From contig CAMNLA010000045.1 of assembly GCA_946542925.1 (NCBI GenBank), forward strand, positions 28,190 through 92,189: a stretch of DNA of 64,000 bases. The letters are read 5' to 3'. A model generated the notes under the pieces. It had not been told where the DNA came from, did not search any database, and was given only the letters and a program-made list of their open reading frames with translations. Source of the DNA: UBA4363 sp002393965 (GTDB lineage Bacteria > Bacteroidota > Bacteroidia > Bacteroidales > Paludibacteraceae). The position numbers and the translations under genes were made by a program. Shown here one piece after another: positions 34,686-43,011 of this stretch (the stretch's first letter is position 1; the number at the start of each line of letters is the position of its first letter).

Positions 34686-35915
34686 CTATTCCTCCTTTTC
34701 CACGTGGACATCTTCTGCCGGATGGGGCTTGGACAACGTTGCCTCCGCTTGCTTCTCTTCGGATTCCATTTGGTTGAGACCGACAAGGATGTAACGCTTG
34801 TAGTAGGAGATGATAAGGGTGGTCAACGGCAATGCCATGATCATGCCTACCACACCCAGAAGAGCTCCCCAAACCGAAAGAGACAATAGGATAAGGGCCG
34901 GATTCAGACCCATACGCTTACCCATGATCTTCGGAATCAGAAATAGATCCTCCAATACTTGAACGACTCCGGTAATAGCCAAAACCTCCAAGAGATAGGG
35001 CCAGTAAGACATTCCAGTCTGCTGCGTGCCGACAAACGCAAAGAAACCGACTACTGGAAGCATCACCAGTTTCATATAGGGAATCAACGTCAAGGCACCC
35101 ATCAACAGGCCTAACAGGATGCCTAATGGCAGGCCAATCAGCCAAAATCCAAAGGCAAGAAGAACTCCCACAATCAAGGCTATCAAGGCTTGACCGCGAA
35201 AGTAACGGTTCATGCCGTCTTCCAGATCCTGCATGATCATGGACAGAACACCTCTGTAACGGATCGGAACCATTCGCATGAATCCATTGGTCACGTCGTT
35301 GTAGTCCAAAAGGATAAATACGGTATATAAGAACACGACAAACACGACAAACAACTTGACAATGAAGTCAAATGAGGAGGACAACAACGTCAGACCCTTG
35401 TCCGACAGGCTGTGTATCAGACCGGATATGCTGTTCTGATTCGCCGCAATGAATGACTGAACATTCTCCGCACTCAGCCAATCACCTAACTCACTCTTGA
35501 CAGCCGAGGGCAGATACTCACTCTGCTGCAACTGCTCCGCATACGTGGCGATATGTCCACTCATGCTTTTGATCTCATTGGTCAGAGGTGGAAGGACGGT
35601 CAACAGAACCAGACTCAACAACAATAGGATGGAAAGAAAAGTCAGAAAAATAGCCACGGCACGGTTCCGCACACGACATCTGCGCTGGAAGAATACCGTC
35701 AGTGGATTCATCAGGTAGGCTAAAAGCCAAGCGATGACGAATGGCAACAAAACACTGCTGAGACGATCGACCAGCAGGTAGAGCAGAAACAAAACAACCA
35801 GTCCGATGATGATGCGGACCACGCGGTCAAACGTAAAGGGACGTTCGAAATCTCGAGTCAGACGAGAGGAACGTTCCCGATCTTCCACCGATTCTTCCTT
35901 ACCGATATTTTTCAT
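34686..35915 (-). CDS. AI-2E family transporter
   Basis: Polytopic inner-membrane protein (409 residues, about eight membrane segments) of the AI-2E/PerM family, which includes autoinducer-2 exporters and Na+/H+ antiporters. Typical segments: LPFVIAWLLAYLMNPL, the central GLPLGILLGLLMGALTLIPY and EDLFLIPKIMGKRMGLNP near the C-terminus. An acidic C-terminal tail follows. I chose the ATG at 35915 (KNIGKEES), which overlaps tdk by 17 nt; an upstream in-frame ATG would read through tdk's 3' end. Substrate unknown. Likely translationally coupled to tdk. Confidence 0.9.
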   Translation of the reverse strand: MKNIGKEESVEDRERSSRLTRDFERPFTFDRVVRIIIGLVVLFLLYLLVDRLSSVLLPFVIAWLLAYLMNPLTVFFQRRCRVRNRAVAIFLTFLSILLLLSLVLLTVLPPLTNEIKSMSGHIATYAEQLQQSEYLPSAVKSELGDWLSAENVQSFIAANQNSISGLIHSLSDKGLTLLSSSFDFIVKLFVVFVVFLYTVFILLDYNDVTNGFMRMVPIRYRGVLSMIMQDLEDGMNRYFRGQALIALIVGVLLAFGFWLIGLPLGILLGLLMGALTLIPYMKLVMLPVVGFFAFVGTQQTGMSYWPYLLEVLAITGVVQVLEDLFLIPKIMGKRMGLNPALILLSLSVWGALLGVVGMIMALPLTTLIISYYKRYILVGLNQMESEEKQAEATLSKPHPAEDVHVEKEE

Positions 35916-36462
35916 AACAGTCACGACATAGAGGTTCATACTCGCGCTGCTCACCCAGCAGAATACGCGTCTTCTCCGACACGAGACGATGACTCACATA
36001 AGCAGCCGAACCACACCGGACACAGATAGCATGCAATTTTTCTACCTCATCCGCCACCGCACATAACGACGGGACAGGACCGAAAGGCTGTGCCTGAAAA
36101 TCCATGTCCAACCCCGCAACGACAACTCGTTTCCCCTCTGATACCAATTGCTGACACACCGAGGTCAACCCCTCATCAAAAAACTGTGCCTCATCGATGC
36201 CGACAACATCAGCCTCTACTGCCAGCAAGAGAATCTCTCCTGATGCCGAAACGCGAGTACAGGACATCGTCTGACGGTCGTGAGACACAAACGAGTCTTC
36301 TTCCTCCCGCTTATCAATCGATGGCTTGAAACACTCTACCTTCAAACGGGCAATCTCAGCACGGCGAAGACGACGTATCAACTCCTCCGTCTTTCCCGAA
36401 AACATCGAACCGACGATCAGTTCCAATCGCCCATTCTTTTTCTCACAGTCATTTCTCTGCAT
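35899..36462 (-). CDS. tdk: Thymidine kinase
   Basis: Type II thymidine kinase salvaging thymidine to dTMP. P-loop GSMFSGKTEELIRR (residues 17-30), VVGIDEAQFFD (Walker B), GLDMDFQAQPFG lid/binding loop, and a four-Cys zinc site (CVRCG and CRDCYE). 187 residues, normal. Followed by the AI-2E transporter gene with a short overlap. Confidence 0.96.
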   Translation of the reverse strand: MQRNDCEKKNGRLELIVGSMFSGKTEELIRRLRRAEIARLKVECFKPSIDKREEEDSFVSHDRQTMSCTRVSASGEILLLAVEADVVGIDEAQFFDEGLTSVCQQLVSEGKRVVVAGLDMDFQAQPFGPVPSLCAVADEVEKLHAICVRCGSAAYVSHRLVSEKTRILLGEQREYEPLCRDCYEKYR

Positions 36463-36491
36463 AACAATTAACGGTACCTTTTTCTTTTTGC

Positions 36492-36499
36492 TATCTTTG
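36492..36499 (+). promoter_or_regulatory. -7 element upstream of the coiled-coil repeat gene
   Basis: TATCTTTG, perfect TAnnTTTG, about 130 nt before the ATG at 36632 and just after the divergent tdk start. No strong -33 box. Confidence 0.45.
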
Positions 36500-36631
36500 T
36501 ACGCAAACCGACAGAGTTAGGATGGAACTTCCATTCTGGACTCTGACTCACAATATCAAAACGCACGAAAAGTTCAAAACCTGACTCCAAGAGATAGAAT
36601 CTCTGAAAGACAAAGATAATAAAAAAAGAAG

Positions 36632-37621
36632 ATGACTGAAGAAACTTACATCGCTCTCATACAGAAAGATATTCGCGAACTTTCTCTTATCGCAGAAGGT
36701 CTCAATGAGACGGGATTCCCAACCCCGACCGTCATCCGCCTGGCGTCGGACAAGGCCGTTGACATCGTCAACAACCTGCAACGCCTTTCTGAATACAAAC
36801 AACAAAGAGAGGCAACCATCGCCGAGGAAGAAGAACGGAAAAGACAACAGCTAATCGCTGAAGAAGAACAACGCAGAATCGCCGAGGAAAAAGAGAGGAA
36901 AAGACAACAGCTAATCGCTGAAGAAGAACAGCGCAGAATCGCCGAGGAAGAAGAGAGGAAAAGACAACAGTTAATCGCTGAAGAAGAACAGCGCAGAATC
37001 GCCGAGGAAGAAGAGAGAAAAAGACAACAGCTAATCGCTGAAGAAGAACAGCGCAGAATCACCGAGGAAGAAGAGAGGAAAAGACAACAGCTAATCGCTG
37101 AAGAAGAACAGCGCAGAATCGCCGAGGAAGAAGAGAAGAAAAGACAACAGCTAATCGCTGAAGAAGAACAGCGCAGAATCGCCGAGGAAGAAGAGAGGAA
37201 AAGACAACAGATAATCGCTGAACAGGAAAAACAGAAACAGACACCCCATTCCACCTCTTCTCATACACAGAAAACACTTATCGATCGCACCGAAATAAGA
37301 CCGACCAAGACCGAAAGCGTTATCGGCACAAGAGAAACAAAAGTGGAACGCATCATCTCTCAGAACAAGAAGGCACTGGCAGACCGGATGGCGAACACGA
37401 AAATCGAATCCCTGCGAAAGGCAATCTCCATGGGCGACCGCTTCCGCTTCCAGCGCGAACTGTTCGATAATAACGCAGAAACAATGAACGCTGCCATTGA
37501 CTCCATCGATGCCTGCTCTGATATCTATGCCGCAGAGGATTTTATCAACGACCACTTCGACTGGGACCCTGAGAACGAAACCGTACGCGATTTCTTGATT
37601 CTTTTAAGTCGCCGATTCTGA
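36632..37621 (+). CDS. Coiled-coil protein with 20-residue tandem repeats
   Basis: 329 residues, no signal peptide. The N-terminal 64 residues form a helical domain (MTEETYIALIQKDI, NNLQRLSEY). Residues 65-204 are seven 20-residue repeats of the type EEEERKRQQLIAEEEQRRIA, predicted to be a long charged helix or coiled coil. After a Ser/Thr linker, a compact C-terminal domain of about 90 residues (from about 240: LADRMANTKI, RFRFQRELF, DHFDWDPENE, LILLSRRF) resembles a small conserved domain I have seen in other Bacteroidetes proteins but cannot name. Ten nt before rsmI, so probably in one transcript. Confidence 0.8.
   Translation: MTEETYIALIQKDIRELSLIAEGLNETGFPTPTVIRLASDKAVDIVNNLQRLSEYKQQREATIAEEEERKRQQLIAEEEQRRIAEEKERKRQQLIAEEEQRRIAEEEERKRQQLIAEEEQRRIAEEEERKRQQLIAEEEQRRITEEEERKRQQLIAEEEQRRIAEEEEKKRQQLIAEEEQRRIAEEEERKRQQIIAEQEKQKQTPHSTSSHTQKTLIDRTEIRPTKTESVIGTRETKVERIISQNKKALADRMANTKIESLRKAISMGDRFRFQRELFDNNAETMNAAIDSIDACSDIYAAEDFINDHFDWDPENETVRDFLILLSRRF
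36824..37243 (+). repeat. 60-bp coding tandem repeat
   Basis: Seven in-frame copies of a 60-nt unit; the middle copies differ at only one or a few positions. Such near-identical units should change number by slippage or recombination. The last unit diverges in its second half. Confidence 0.95.
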
Positions 37622-37631
37622 AAAATACACT

Positions 37632-38306
37632 ATGGGCAAATTATATGTCGTACCTACACCGGTAGGAAACTTGGAAGATATGACCTTTCGTGCCATCAAG
37701 GTATTGAAGGAGGCGGACTTTGTTTTGGCAGAGGACACCCGAACATCCTCCGTCCTGCTGAAACATTACGACATCCATACCCCCATGACTTCCCACCATA
37801 AGTTCAACGAACACCAGACAACAGAGGCCGTAGTCCGACGCATTCAGGCAGGCGAGACAGCCGCTCTGATCTCTGACGCAGGTACTCCCGCTATCTCAGA
37901 CCCGGGATTTCTGCTCGTCCGGGCTTGCATAGCCCAGGATATCGAGGTTCAATGCCTGCCTGGAGCAACAGCATTCGTACCAGCCTTGGTCAATTCCGGA
38001 CTGCCCTCCGACCGATTCTGTTTCGAGGGATTCCTTCCGGTAAAAAAAGGGCGACAGACCAGACTGAAAGAACTTTCAGAGGAGAAACGGACCATTATCA
38101 TCTACGAATCTCCGTTCCGCATCCTTAAGACGCTCTCTCAGTTAGCCGAAGTTTTAGGACCTGAACGTAGAGCTTCTGTTTCTCGCGAAATATCAAAACT
38201 ACACGAAGAATCTGTTCACGGTTCGCTTGCTGAACTGATTGAACACTTTACTCTGACACCCCCTAAAGGAGAATTTGTACTGATAATTGGCGGTTTGTCA
38301 AAATAA
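37632..38306 (+). CDS. rsmI: 16S rRNA (cytidine1402-2'-O)-methyltransferase
   Basis: SAM-dependent methyltransferase of the tetrapyrrole-methylase fold that modifies C1402 in the ribosomal decoding centre. Starts LYVVPTPVGNLEDMT, followed by AEDTRTS, ALISDAGTPAISDPG and YESPFRI. 224 residues, a compact normal length. It follows the coiled-coil repeat gene by 10 nt. Confidence 0.95.
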   Translation: MGKLYVVPTPVGNLEDMTFRAIKVLKEADFVLAEDTRTSSVLLKHYDIHTPMTSHHKFNEHQTTEAVVRRIQAGETAALISDAGTPAISDPGFLLVRACIAQDIEVQCLPGATAFVPALVNSGLPSDRFCFEGFLPVKKGRQTRLKELSEEKRTIIIYESPFRILKTLSQLAEVLGPERRASVSREISKLHEESVHGSLAELIEHFTLTPPKGEFVLIIGGLSK

Positions 38307-38318
38307 AACGTATTTTTG
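38287..38318 (+). promoter_or_regulatory. Promoter of the Cbp1-like lipoprotein gene
   Basis: TTG (38287-38289) and TATTTTTG (38311-38318) with a 21-nt spacer. Transcription would start near 38325, about 44 nt before the ATG. It overlaps the 3' end of rsmI. Confidence 0.5.
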
Positions 38319-38368
38319 TATCGGACTTTTTTCATAATTTTGAAAACAAAAAAACCTTTTAATCAATA

Positions 38369-39235
38369 ATGAAAAACATCATCTTCTTCCTCTCCCTTGC
38401 TTTTTTATTATCCTCCTGCGTTAAGGAATCTCAAGAATACAAGGACCTCCTTGCTCAAAACGACTCCCTGCAAGCAGTCGTCTCTGGCAAAGACAAAGAC
38501 CTGCAGAACTATCTCAAGACGCTCAATGAGATTGCCGACAATTTTCAAGCAATCTCCGAAGCCGAGAAACTGATCAACAAAGACGCCAACGGAGACCATA
38601 TCAATGGAAATGCAGAACAACGCATCAACCAGAACCTCCAACTTATGGCGAAGAAACTGGAAGAGAACCGCAATAAACTCGCTCAACTCCAAGGCCTTTC
38701 CAATAAACTGAAAAGTACCAACAAGAAACAGGAACTCGCAAACCTCGAACTGCAAAAGACCATTGAACGACTGACCGGTGAAATGGATCAGAAAGCAGGA
38801 GCAATCGACTCTCTCACCAATGTTATTAAACAAAAAGACGAACGAATCATTCAACTGGACGGGGAAGTCGGACGCCTGAACGACGATGTGGCTCAAAAGG
38901 CCAGTATCATCTCACAGCAGGAGGACGAACTCAGCAGCGCATGGTACGTTTTTGGAACCAAAAAGGAACTCAAGAACCAAAAGATCCTGACCAAAGACGG
39001 CATGTTTAAGAAAAGCGAATTTATGCGCAAGGATTTCAATCGCGACTATTTCGTTAAAATCGATATCCGCAACACAACGAAAATCCCTCTCTACAGCAAA
39101 AAAGCAACCGTCCTGACTACACACCCTAACAAGTCATACAAAATCGACGAGGAAAACGGAAACAAAGTGCTTGTCATCAAAAATGCCAAGGACTTCTGGA
39201 GCATCTCTAAATATCTCGTCGTCCGTACCGACTAA
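38369..39235 (+). CDS. Coiled-coil lipoprotein, Cbp1-like family
   Basis: 288 residues. Lipoprotein signal with Cys17 in the lipobox (LSSC), a long coiled coil (about residues 22-195, with repeated Asn/Gln/Leu heptads), then a conserved C-terminal domain: SSAWYVFGTKKELK, a KKSEFM-DFNRDYF segment, LYSKKATVLTTHP and DFWSISKYLVV. This layout matches a Bacteroidales family that I recall being named after the B. fragilis collagen-binding adhesin Cbp1; the name is from memory. Surface exposure and ligand binding are inference. Own promoter and a good terminator. Confidence 0.75.
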   Translation: MKNIIFFLSLAFLLSSCVKESQEYKDLLAQNDSLQAVVSGKDKDLQNYLKTLNEIADNFQAISEAEKLINKDANGDHINGNAEQRINQNLQLMAKKLEENRNKLAQLQGLSNKLKSTNKKQELANLELQKTIERLTGEMDQKAGAIDSLTNVIKQKDERIIQLDGEVGRLNDDVAQKASIISQQEDELSSAWYVFGTKKELKNQKILTKDGMFKKSEFMRKDFNRDYFVKIDIRNTTKIPLYSKKATVLTTHPNKSYKIDEENGNKVLVIKNAKDFWSISKYLVVRTD

Positions 39236-39261
39236 TTCAAAAAAAACATTCTTAGATTAGG

Positions 39262-39303
39262 ATAAATGCCGGAGACAGATATCGTTTCCGGCATTTTTTT
39301 TTG
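39262..39303 (+). terminator. Intrinsic terminator after the Cbp1-like gene
   Basis: 9-bp perfect stem (39265-39273 with 39287-39295), extended by A-T pairs, followed by a run of eight T. Confidence 0.85.
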
Positions 39304-39390
39304 AGATAACTCACACTCTTTCTCAAACCGATGAACGCTCTTTTTTCTCGTAAGAAACACAGTATGGCAATATTTTTGAACAGATTTTCC

Positions 39391-39398
39391 TAAATTTG
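39391..39398 (+). promoter_or_regulatory. -7 element upstream of RNA element copy B and the M28-like gene
   Basis: TAAATTTG, perfect TAnnTTTG. A TTTG occurs only 12 nt upstream (39375-39378), too close for a standard -33. Transcription near 39405 would place element B wholly inside a leader of about 150 nt. Confidence 0.45.
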
Positions 39399-39437
39399 TA
39401 AGTCTACTACTTTAAAGATAGACTCAGAAAAAATAAA

Positions 39438-39513
39438 CCTTTTCGTTAAGCCGAAAGCAAAAACCAAATTTATTTGGGTTATGCGGAGGCGAGAAAAGGT
39501 CTATTGAAAATAA
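39438..39513 (+). ncRNA. Candidate structured RNA element, copy B (in the 5' leader)
   Basis: 76-nt partner of the element at 19117-19193. Closing stem CCTTTTC (39438-39444) with GAAAAGG (39493-39499). Inner hairpin GCA/TGC plus AACC/GGTT, where copy A has AGCC/GGTT, so pairing is kept despite base change. The loop stem is extended by CAAA/TTTG. A second CCTTTTC at 39514-39520, immediately after the element, could displace the 5' arm. It ends about 40 nt before the M28-like start codon. Candidate cis-regulatory element. Confidence 0.5.
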
Positions 39514-39553
39514 CCTTTTCTGCCTCTGTCAAGAAAAAAATCATAATACCGAT

Positions 39554-41008
39554 ATGAAAAAACAACTCATGACCCTTTTGGCTTTTGCCGTGGCTCTCTG
39601 CTCCTTTGCTCAGGACGACCTCTATTATCCGGACAGCCTTGCACCGGAAAAACCAAGCGAAGAATGGGACTATGCCCGGGAAGTAACCCAGAACCTTTGT
39701 TCCAATGCCATGGCTGGACGTGGATATGGCAAAGCGGGAAATAAACTGGCGGCTGACTATATTGTCAACGAATTCCAGTCAATGGGGGTCGAGGCGGTCG
39801 GAGGACAGTACCGACAGCCTTTCACCGTCAAGACCAACGCCTTCTCTGGTGCCATGACCGTTCAGCTGAACAATGACTACCTGATGCCGGGAGAGGATTT
39901 CCAGATCGAACCATCTTCCCCTGGCGTTAGCGGCAATTTTACCGCAACCATCATCAATCGACAGCAACTGTCCAATGCCATGACACGACTCGACAAACTG
40001 CGTCAGGCGAAAGGGAACGTTATCATCGTCGATAATACCACTCGCTACTCGGGAGAAACCTATACCGAGGCTACAAAAATCAACGAACTGATTGAACAAT
40101 TCAAGACGGACGTAAACACACAGGTGAAGGCGGTCATTATCTATGATACCACACGCAACGACCGATGGAACATATCTACCAAACAGGGCATGAGACCCGT
40201 CATATACCTGAAAAAACCGGTTGACGACATCGAAAGCATTACAAACGTCAAATTAGACATCGATGCGCAACTGATGGAACAGACAACGTATAACGTGGTC
40301 GGCGTGATTCGTGGCATGGCGGTTCCCGACTCTTTCGTCGTAGTTTGCTGCCACTACGACCATCTTGGAACCATGGGTGGAACTCCATACCCTGGTGCAA
40401 ACAATGGCGCTTCAGGTGTTGCCATGATGCTCTCTCTTGCCAAGCATTTCCAGATGATCAAACCAGCCTACTCCATGCTCTTTATCGCCTTCTCTGGCAA
40501 CGAAGTGGGGTATAAGGGTGTTCGGACCTTCCTGCGATACCCCGCCATAGAACTCGATAAGATAAAGTACGTGTTCTCCTTTGACCTGATGGGTAACGGA
40601 TCGAAAGGAATCAAAATCGTAAACGGCGCACAACACCCCGAAGTGGTCGCTCCAATCCAGAAAATCGCTAAACAATACAAGTTCGTACCGGACGTCGAAG
40701 CAAAGAAGGATGCCAAGATGAACGAACACTGGTTCTTTAAGGACAAAGGAATTGAAAAGTCGTTCTTTATCTACTCCGTAGGGGGATTCTATAACTACCA
40801 TAACCTGAAGGATAACCCAGACCTCCTCCCCTACACCCGCTTTGCTGAAATGAATTCCCTCTTCATCCGCTATCTGGAGACAATCAAGTTCAAAGCTCCT
40901 GTCGTTCCAGTCAAAGGTCCGGCACAAGGGGCAAATGCTCCAAAAGGACCGACTCAGGGCGCAACCGTACCAAAAGGTCCGGCTCAAGGTGCTAAGGTAG
41001 CAAACTGA
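39554..41008 (+). CDS. M28-family peptidase homologue, probably degenerate
   Basis: 484 residues; signal peptide ending near CSFAQ. The M28 aminopeptidase fold is clear, but its metal site is altered. His267 (CCHYDHLG), Asp344 (FSFDLMG) and His416 (YNYHNLKD) are kept. The bridging Asp of the usual PGADD motif is Asn (PGANNGASG, residues 280-288). The first Glu of the usual catalytic Glu-Glu is Asn316 (FSGNEVG), while the second, Glu317, is kept. The C-terminal 32 residues are an imperfect 11-residue repeat rich in Pro, Gly and Lys (PAQGANAPKG type). The leader contains RNA element copy B. A binding or inactive-enzyme role is inferred. Confidence 0.85.
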   Translation: MKKQLMTLLAFAVALCSFAQDDLYYPDSLAPEKPSEEWDYAREVTQNLCSNAMAGRGYGKAGNKLAADYIVNEFQSMGVEAVGGQYRQPFTVKTNAFSGAMTVQLNNDYLMPGEDFQIEPSSPGVSGNFTATIINRQQLSNAMTRLDKLRQAKGNVIIVDNTTRYSGETYTEATKINELIEQFKTDVNTQVKAVIIYDTTRNDRWNISTKQGMRPVIYLKKPVDDIESITNVKLDIDAQLMEQTTYNVVGVIRGMAVPDSFVVVCCHYDHLGTMGGTPYPGANNGASGVAMMLSLAKHFQMIKPAYSMLFIAFSGNEVGYKGVRTFLRYPAIELDKIKYVFSFDLMGNGSKGIKIVNGAQHPEVVAPIQKIAKQYKFVPDVEAKKDAKMNEHWFFKDKGIEKSFFIYSVGGFYNYHNLKDNPDLLPYTRFAEMNSLFIRYLETIKFKAPVVPVKGPAQGANAPKGPTQGATVPKGPAQGAKVAN

Positions 41009-41036
41009 AAACAGAGAATAACGAACCGATCCTGAA

Positions 41037-41825
41037 TTGATAACCTACGACTTTTTTGACTCTTTCCCTGGACTGCTCGCCTTCACCACGACAAGAGAAG
41101 GCGGAGTAAGTACAGGGAAAAATTTTACCTCGCTCAACCTCGGCAATTTCAGCGACGACAAACCGGAAAATATCAGGGAGAATCAAGCCATTCTCTGCCG
41201 GAAACTGGGAATACCTCGACATCATCTCATCAACGCGCACCAACAACACACCGCCAATGTGCACATCATTGACGACCATTTCCTGTCTCTGAATACATTA
41301 GTTCAGCAACAGTATCTGGAGGGAGTAGATGCGCTCATAACCGATCTTCCCGGCATCTGCCTGGCTGTGACTACTGCCGACTGCGTCCCCGTGCTGCTCT
41401 ACGATTCTCAGAATCAAGCCATGGCTGCCATCCACTCCGGATGGAGAGGAACACAGAAAAACATCTTGCTGAACACCTTTCACTCTCTCGCACAGACCTA
41501 CCACACACAACCGCAACATCTTTATGCCATCGTTGGACCACATATCAGCGCGCATGTGTACGAAGTAGGAGAGGAAGTGAAAGAGGCATTCTCAAAGGCG
41601 GATCCGAGATACGACTCTTTCTTCCAGCATCAGGACCTGCGGCCCGGACATTTCCTGCTGAACCTCTCAGGCATCATACAGATGCAACTGACCGATTGGG
41701 GTATCCCATCTGAACATCTCTTCTTCAGCGACCTGTGCACCTTTTCTCGCCCCGACCTCTTCTTCTCCGCACGACGCGACTCCATCCACTCTGGACGTAT
41801 GTTCTCCGGCATACTGAAGAAATGA
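41037..41825 (+). CDS. pgeF: Peptidoglycan editing factor / polyphenol oxidase family protein
   Basis: 262 residues of the YfiH/LACC1 family, which removes mis-incorporated residues from UDP-MurNAc peptide precursors and has purine-nucleoside activities. Motifs: FTTTREGGVS (residues 17-26), the HQQHTANV metal-binding His, TTADCVPVLL (Cys), AAIHSGWRGT (His) and FSARRDS near the end. The frame has no upstream ATG after an in-frame stop at 41019, so the TTG at 41037 is the start. 28 nt after the M28-like gene. Confidence 0.92.
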   Translation: MITYDFFDSFPGLLAFTTTREGGVSTGKNFTSLNLGNFSDDKPENIRENQAILCRKLGIPRHHLINAHQQHTANVHIIDDHFLSLNTLVQQQYLEGVDALITDLPGICLAVTTADCVPVLLYDSQNQAMAAIHSGWRGTQKNILLNTFHSLAQTYHTQPQHLYAIVGPHISAHVYEVGEEVKEAFSKADPRYDSFFQHQDLRPGHFLLNLSGIIQMQLTDWGIPSEHLFFSDLCTFSRPDLFFSARRDSIHSGRMFSGILKK

Positions 41826-41924
41826 GAACTTTCCTCAACAGAGAAAAAAAAGAAGAAGCGCCCGCAGGACAGGATGCCTTACGAACGCTTCTATATACAG
41901 AAAATCCAATCTGTTCTGGTAAAT

Positions 41925-42950
41925 CTACTTCCCTGCCGGTTCAATTCCTACAAGCGCACCCGTAATCGGATTATAACGAAGTCCGGAACTCTTGTACGAG
42001 GAAGGCAAAGCCTGAATACTTCCCATCTGTGCTATGAGAAGATCCGCATCAAAGAGCGTCTGATTGTCCATCGTAAGTTCAACTCTCGCCGATCCTGGCA
42101 GGTTATAAAAGAGTTCGCCCGTGGACGTAACCGCAGATGGAATCTCACTCTTCTTCGCCGTAATCGAGATATAGACCGGCGTACCGGAAAGGTCATCTCG
42201 ACCTACGACTCCTCCCTTTTTCGAAACACGGAAAACAACCTCTCCTCCGACACTTTTCTTTGCCGGGGTGTACAGGATGATCTTCTTGACCGACGTGGTA
42301 TTCTTCTTCCCTTCAAACAGCGACATCAGAGCGGACTCCGCACGATTCATCTCGTCGAACATCAGTTGCATCGACTTCCCATCCGACGGCAACTTGGTCA
42401 TGTCTCCTGTGGCTAACGAGAGACGAGACTCGCGGATTCGATAGATCTGCTGCGCCGCCAGTTCTGCCTCACGGGCATCCGAAGTGGCAGAAATCTGCTC
42501 CTCATAATAGGCGGATGGATCAAACTGATTATCCTGCAACTCTATCTTGCTTTCATAACTTCCGACCGAATCGGTCCCAGCCTTCTGCGGCGCGATATTC
42601 AGTCCGCAGATAATGCCCTTCTCATTCAACCAGAGACCCTTTGCCGACGATACCTTAAACGTCTTTTCCTTATCGGGTTCCGCTGCCGGCTTGACATTGA
42701 CCGACTTCAGACGCCATGTGACTTGGTCCTCTGTGGCAACATCCTTAAGACGTAGATACCGGTTTGCATAACGATAATAGGGACCTACCTTCGTTTCTGT
42801 ACGCTCCAACTCAACTTCTATGGCAAGAACCGTTTTCGGAAGAGCATAGACAACCTGGGGGTCACTGTGTTTGCCCGACGACTTGACCGCCGCTTGTGAT
42901 ACCACATTGAAGGCTAAAAACAGGACCGTCGCAATGAAATAACGTGTCAT
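41925..42950 (-). CDS. DUF4831 family protein
   Basis: 341 residues. A signal peptide is cleaved near VVSQA-AVKSS. The remainder matches the Bacteroidales DUF4831 family: VVYALPKTVLAIEVELERTE, GPYYRYANRYL and IYRIRESRLSLATGDM. No catalytic motif is visible; likely periplasmic. Own promoter just upstream. The function of the family is unknown. Confidence 0.85.
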   Translation of the reverse strand: MTRYFIATVLFLAFNVVSQAAVKSSGKHSDPQVVYALPKTVLAIEVELERTETKVGPYYRYANRYLRLKDVATEDQVTWRLKSVNVKPAAEPDKEKTFKVSSAKGLWLNEKGIICGLNIAPQKAGTDSVGSYESKIELQDNQFDPSAYYEEQISATSDAREAELAAQQIYRIRESRLSLATGDMTKLPSDGKSMQLMFDEMNRAESALMSLFEGKKNTTSVKKIILYTPAKKSVGGEVVFRVSKKGGVVGRDDLSGTPVYISITAKKSEIPSAVTSTGELFYNLPGSARVELTMDNQTLFDADLLIAQMGSIQALPSSYKSSGLRYNPITGALVGIEPAGK

Positions 42951-42977
42951 GGGATAAGTTTGGGATTTTTTTCTTTA

Positions 42978-43011
42978 CAAATATAGGAAAAACCAACGTG
43001 TCAAATACAAA
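42978..43011 (-). promoter_or_regulatory. Promoter of the DUF4831 gene
   Basis: Minus-strand TTTG (43008-43011; another at 43002-43005) and a perfect TATATTTG (42978-42985). The spacer is 22 or 16 nt depending on which TTTG is used. It overlaps the end of pfkA. Confidence 0.55.

Noticed and set aside
36824..37243. CRISPR array
   Set aside because: The 60-bp units are contiguous, in frame, with no unique spacers; they are protein-coding repeats.
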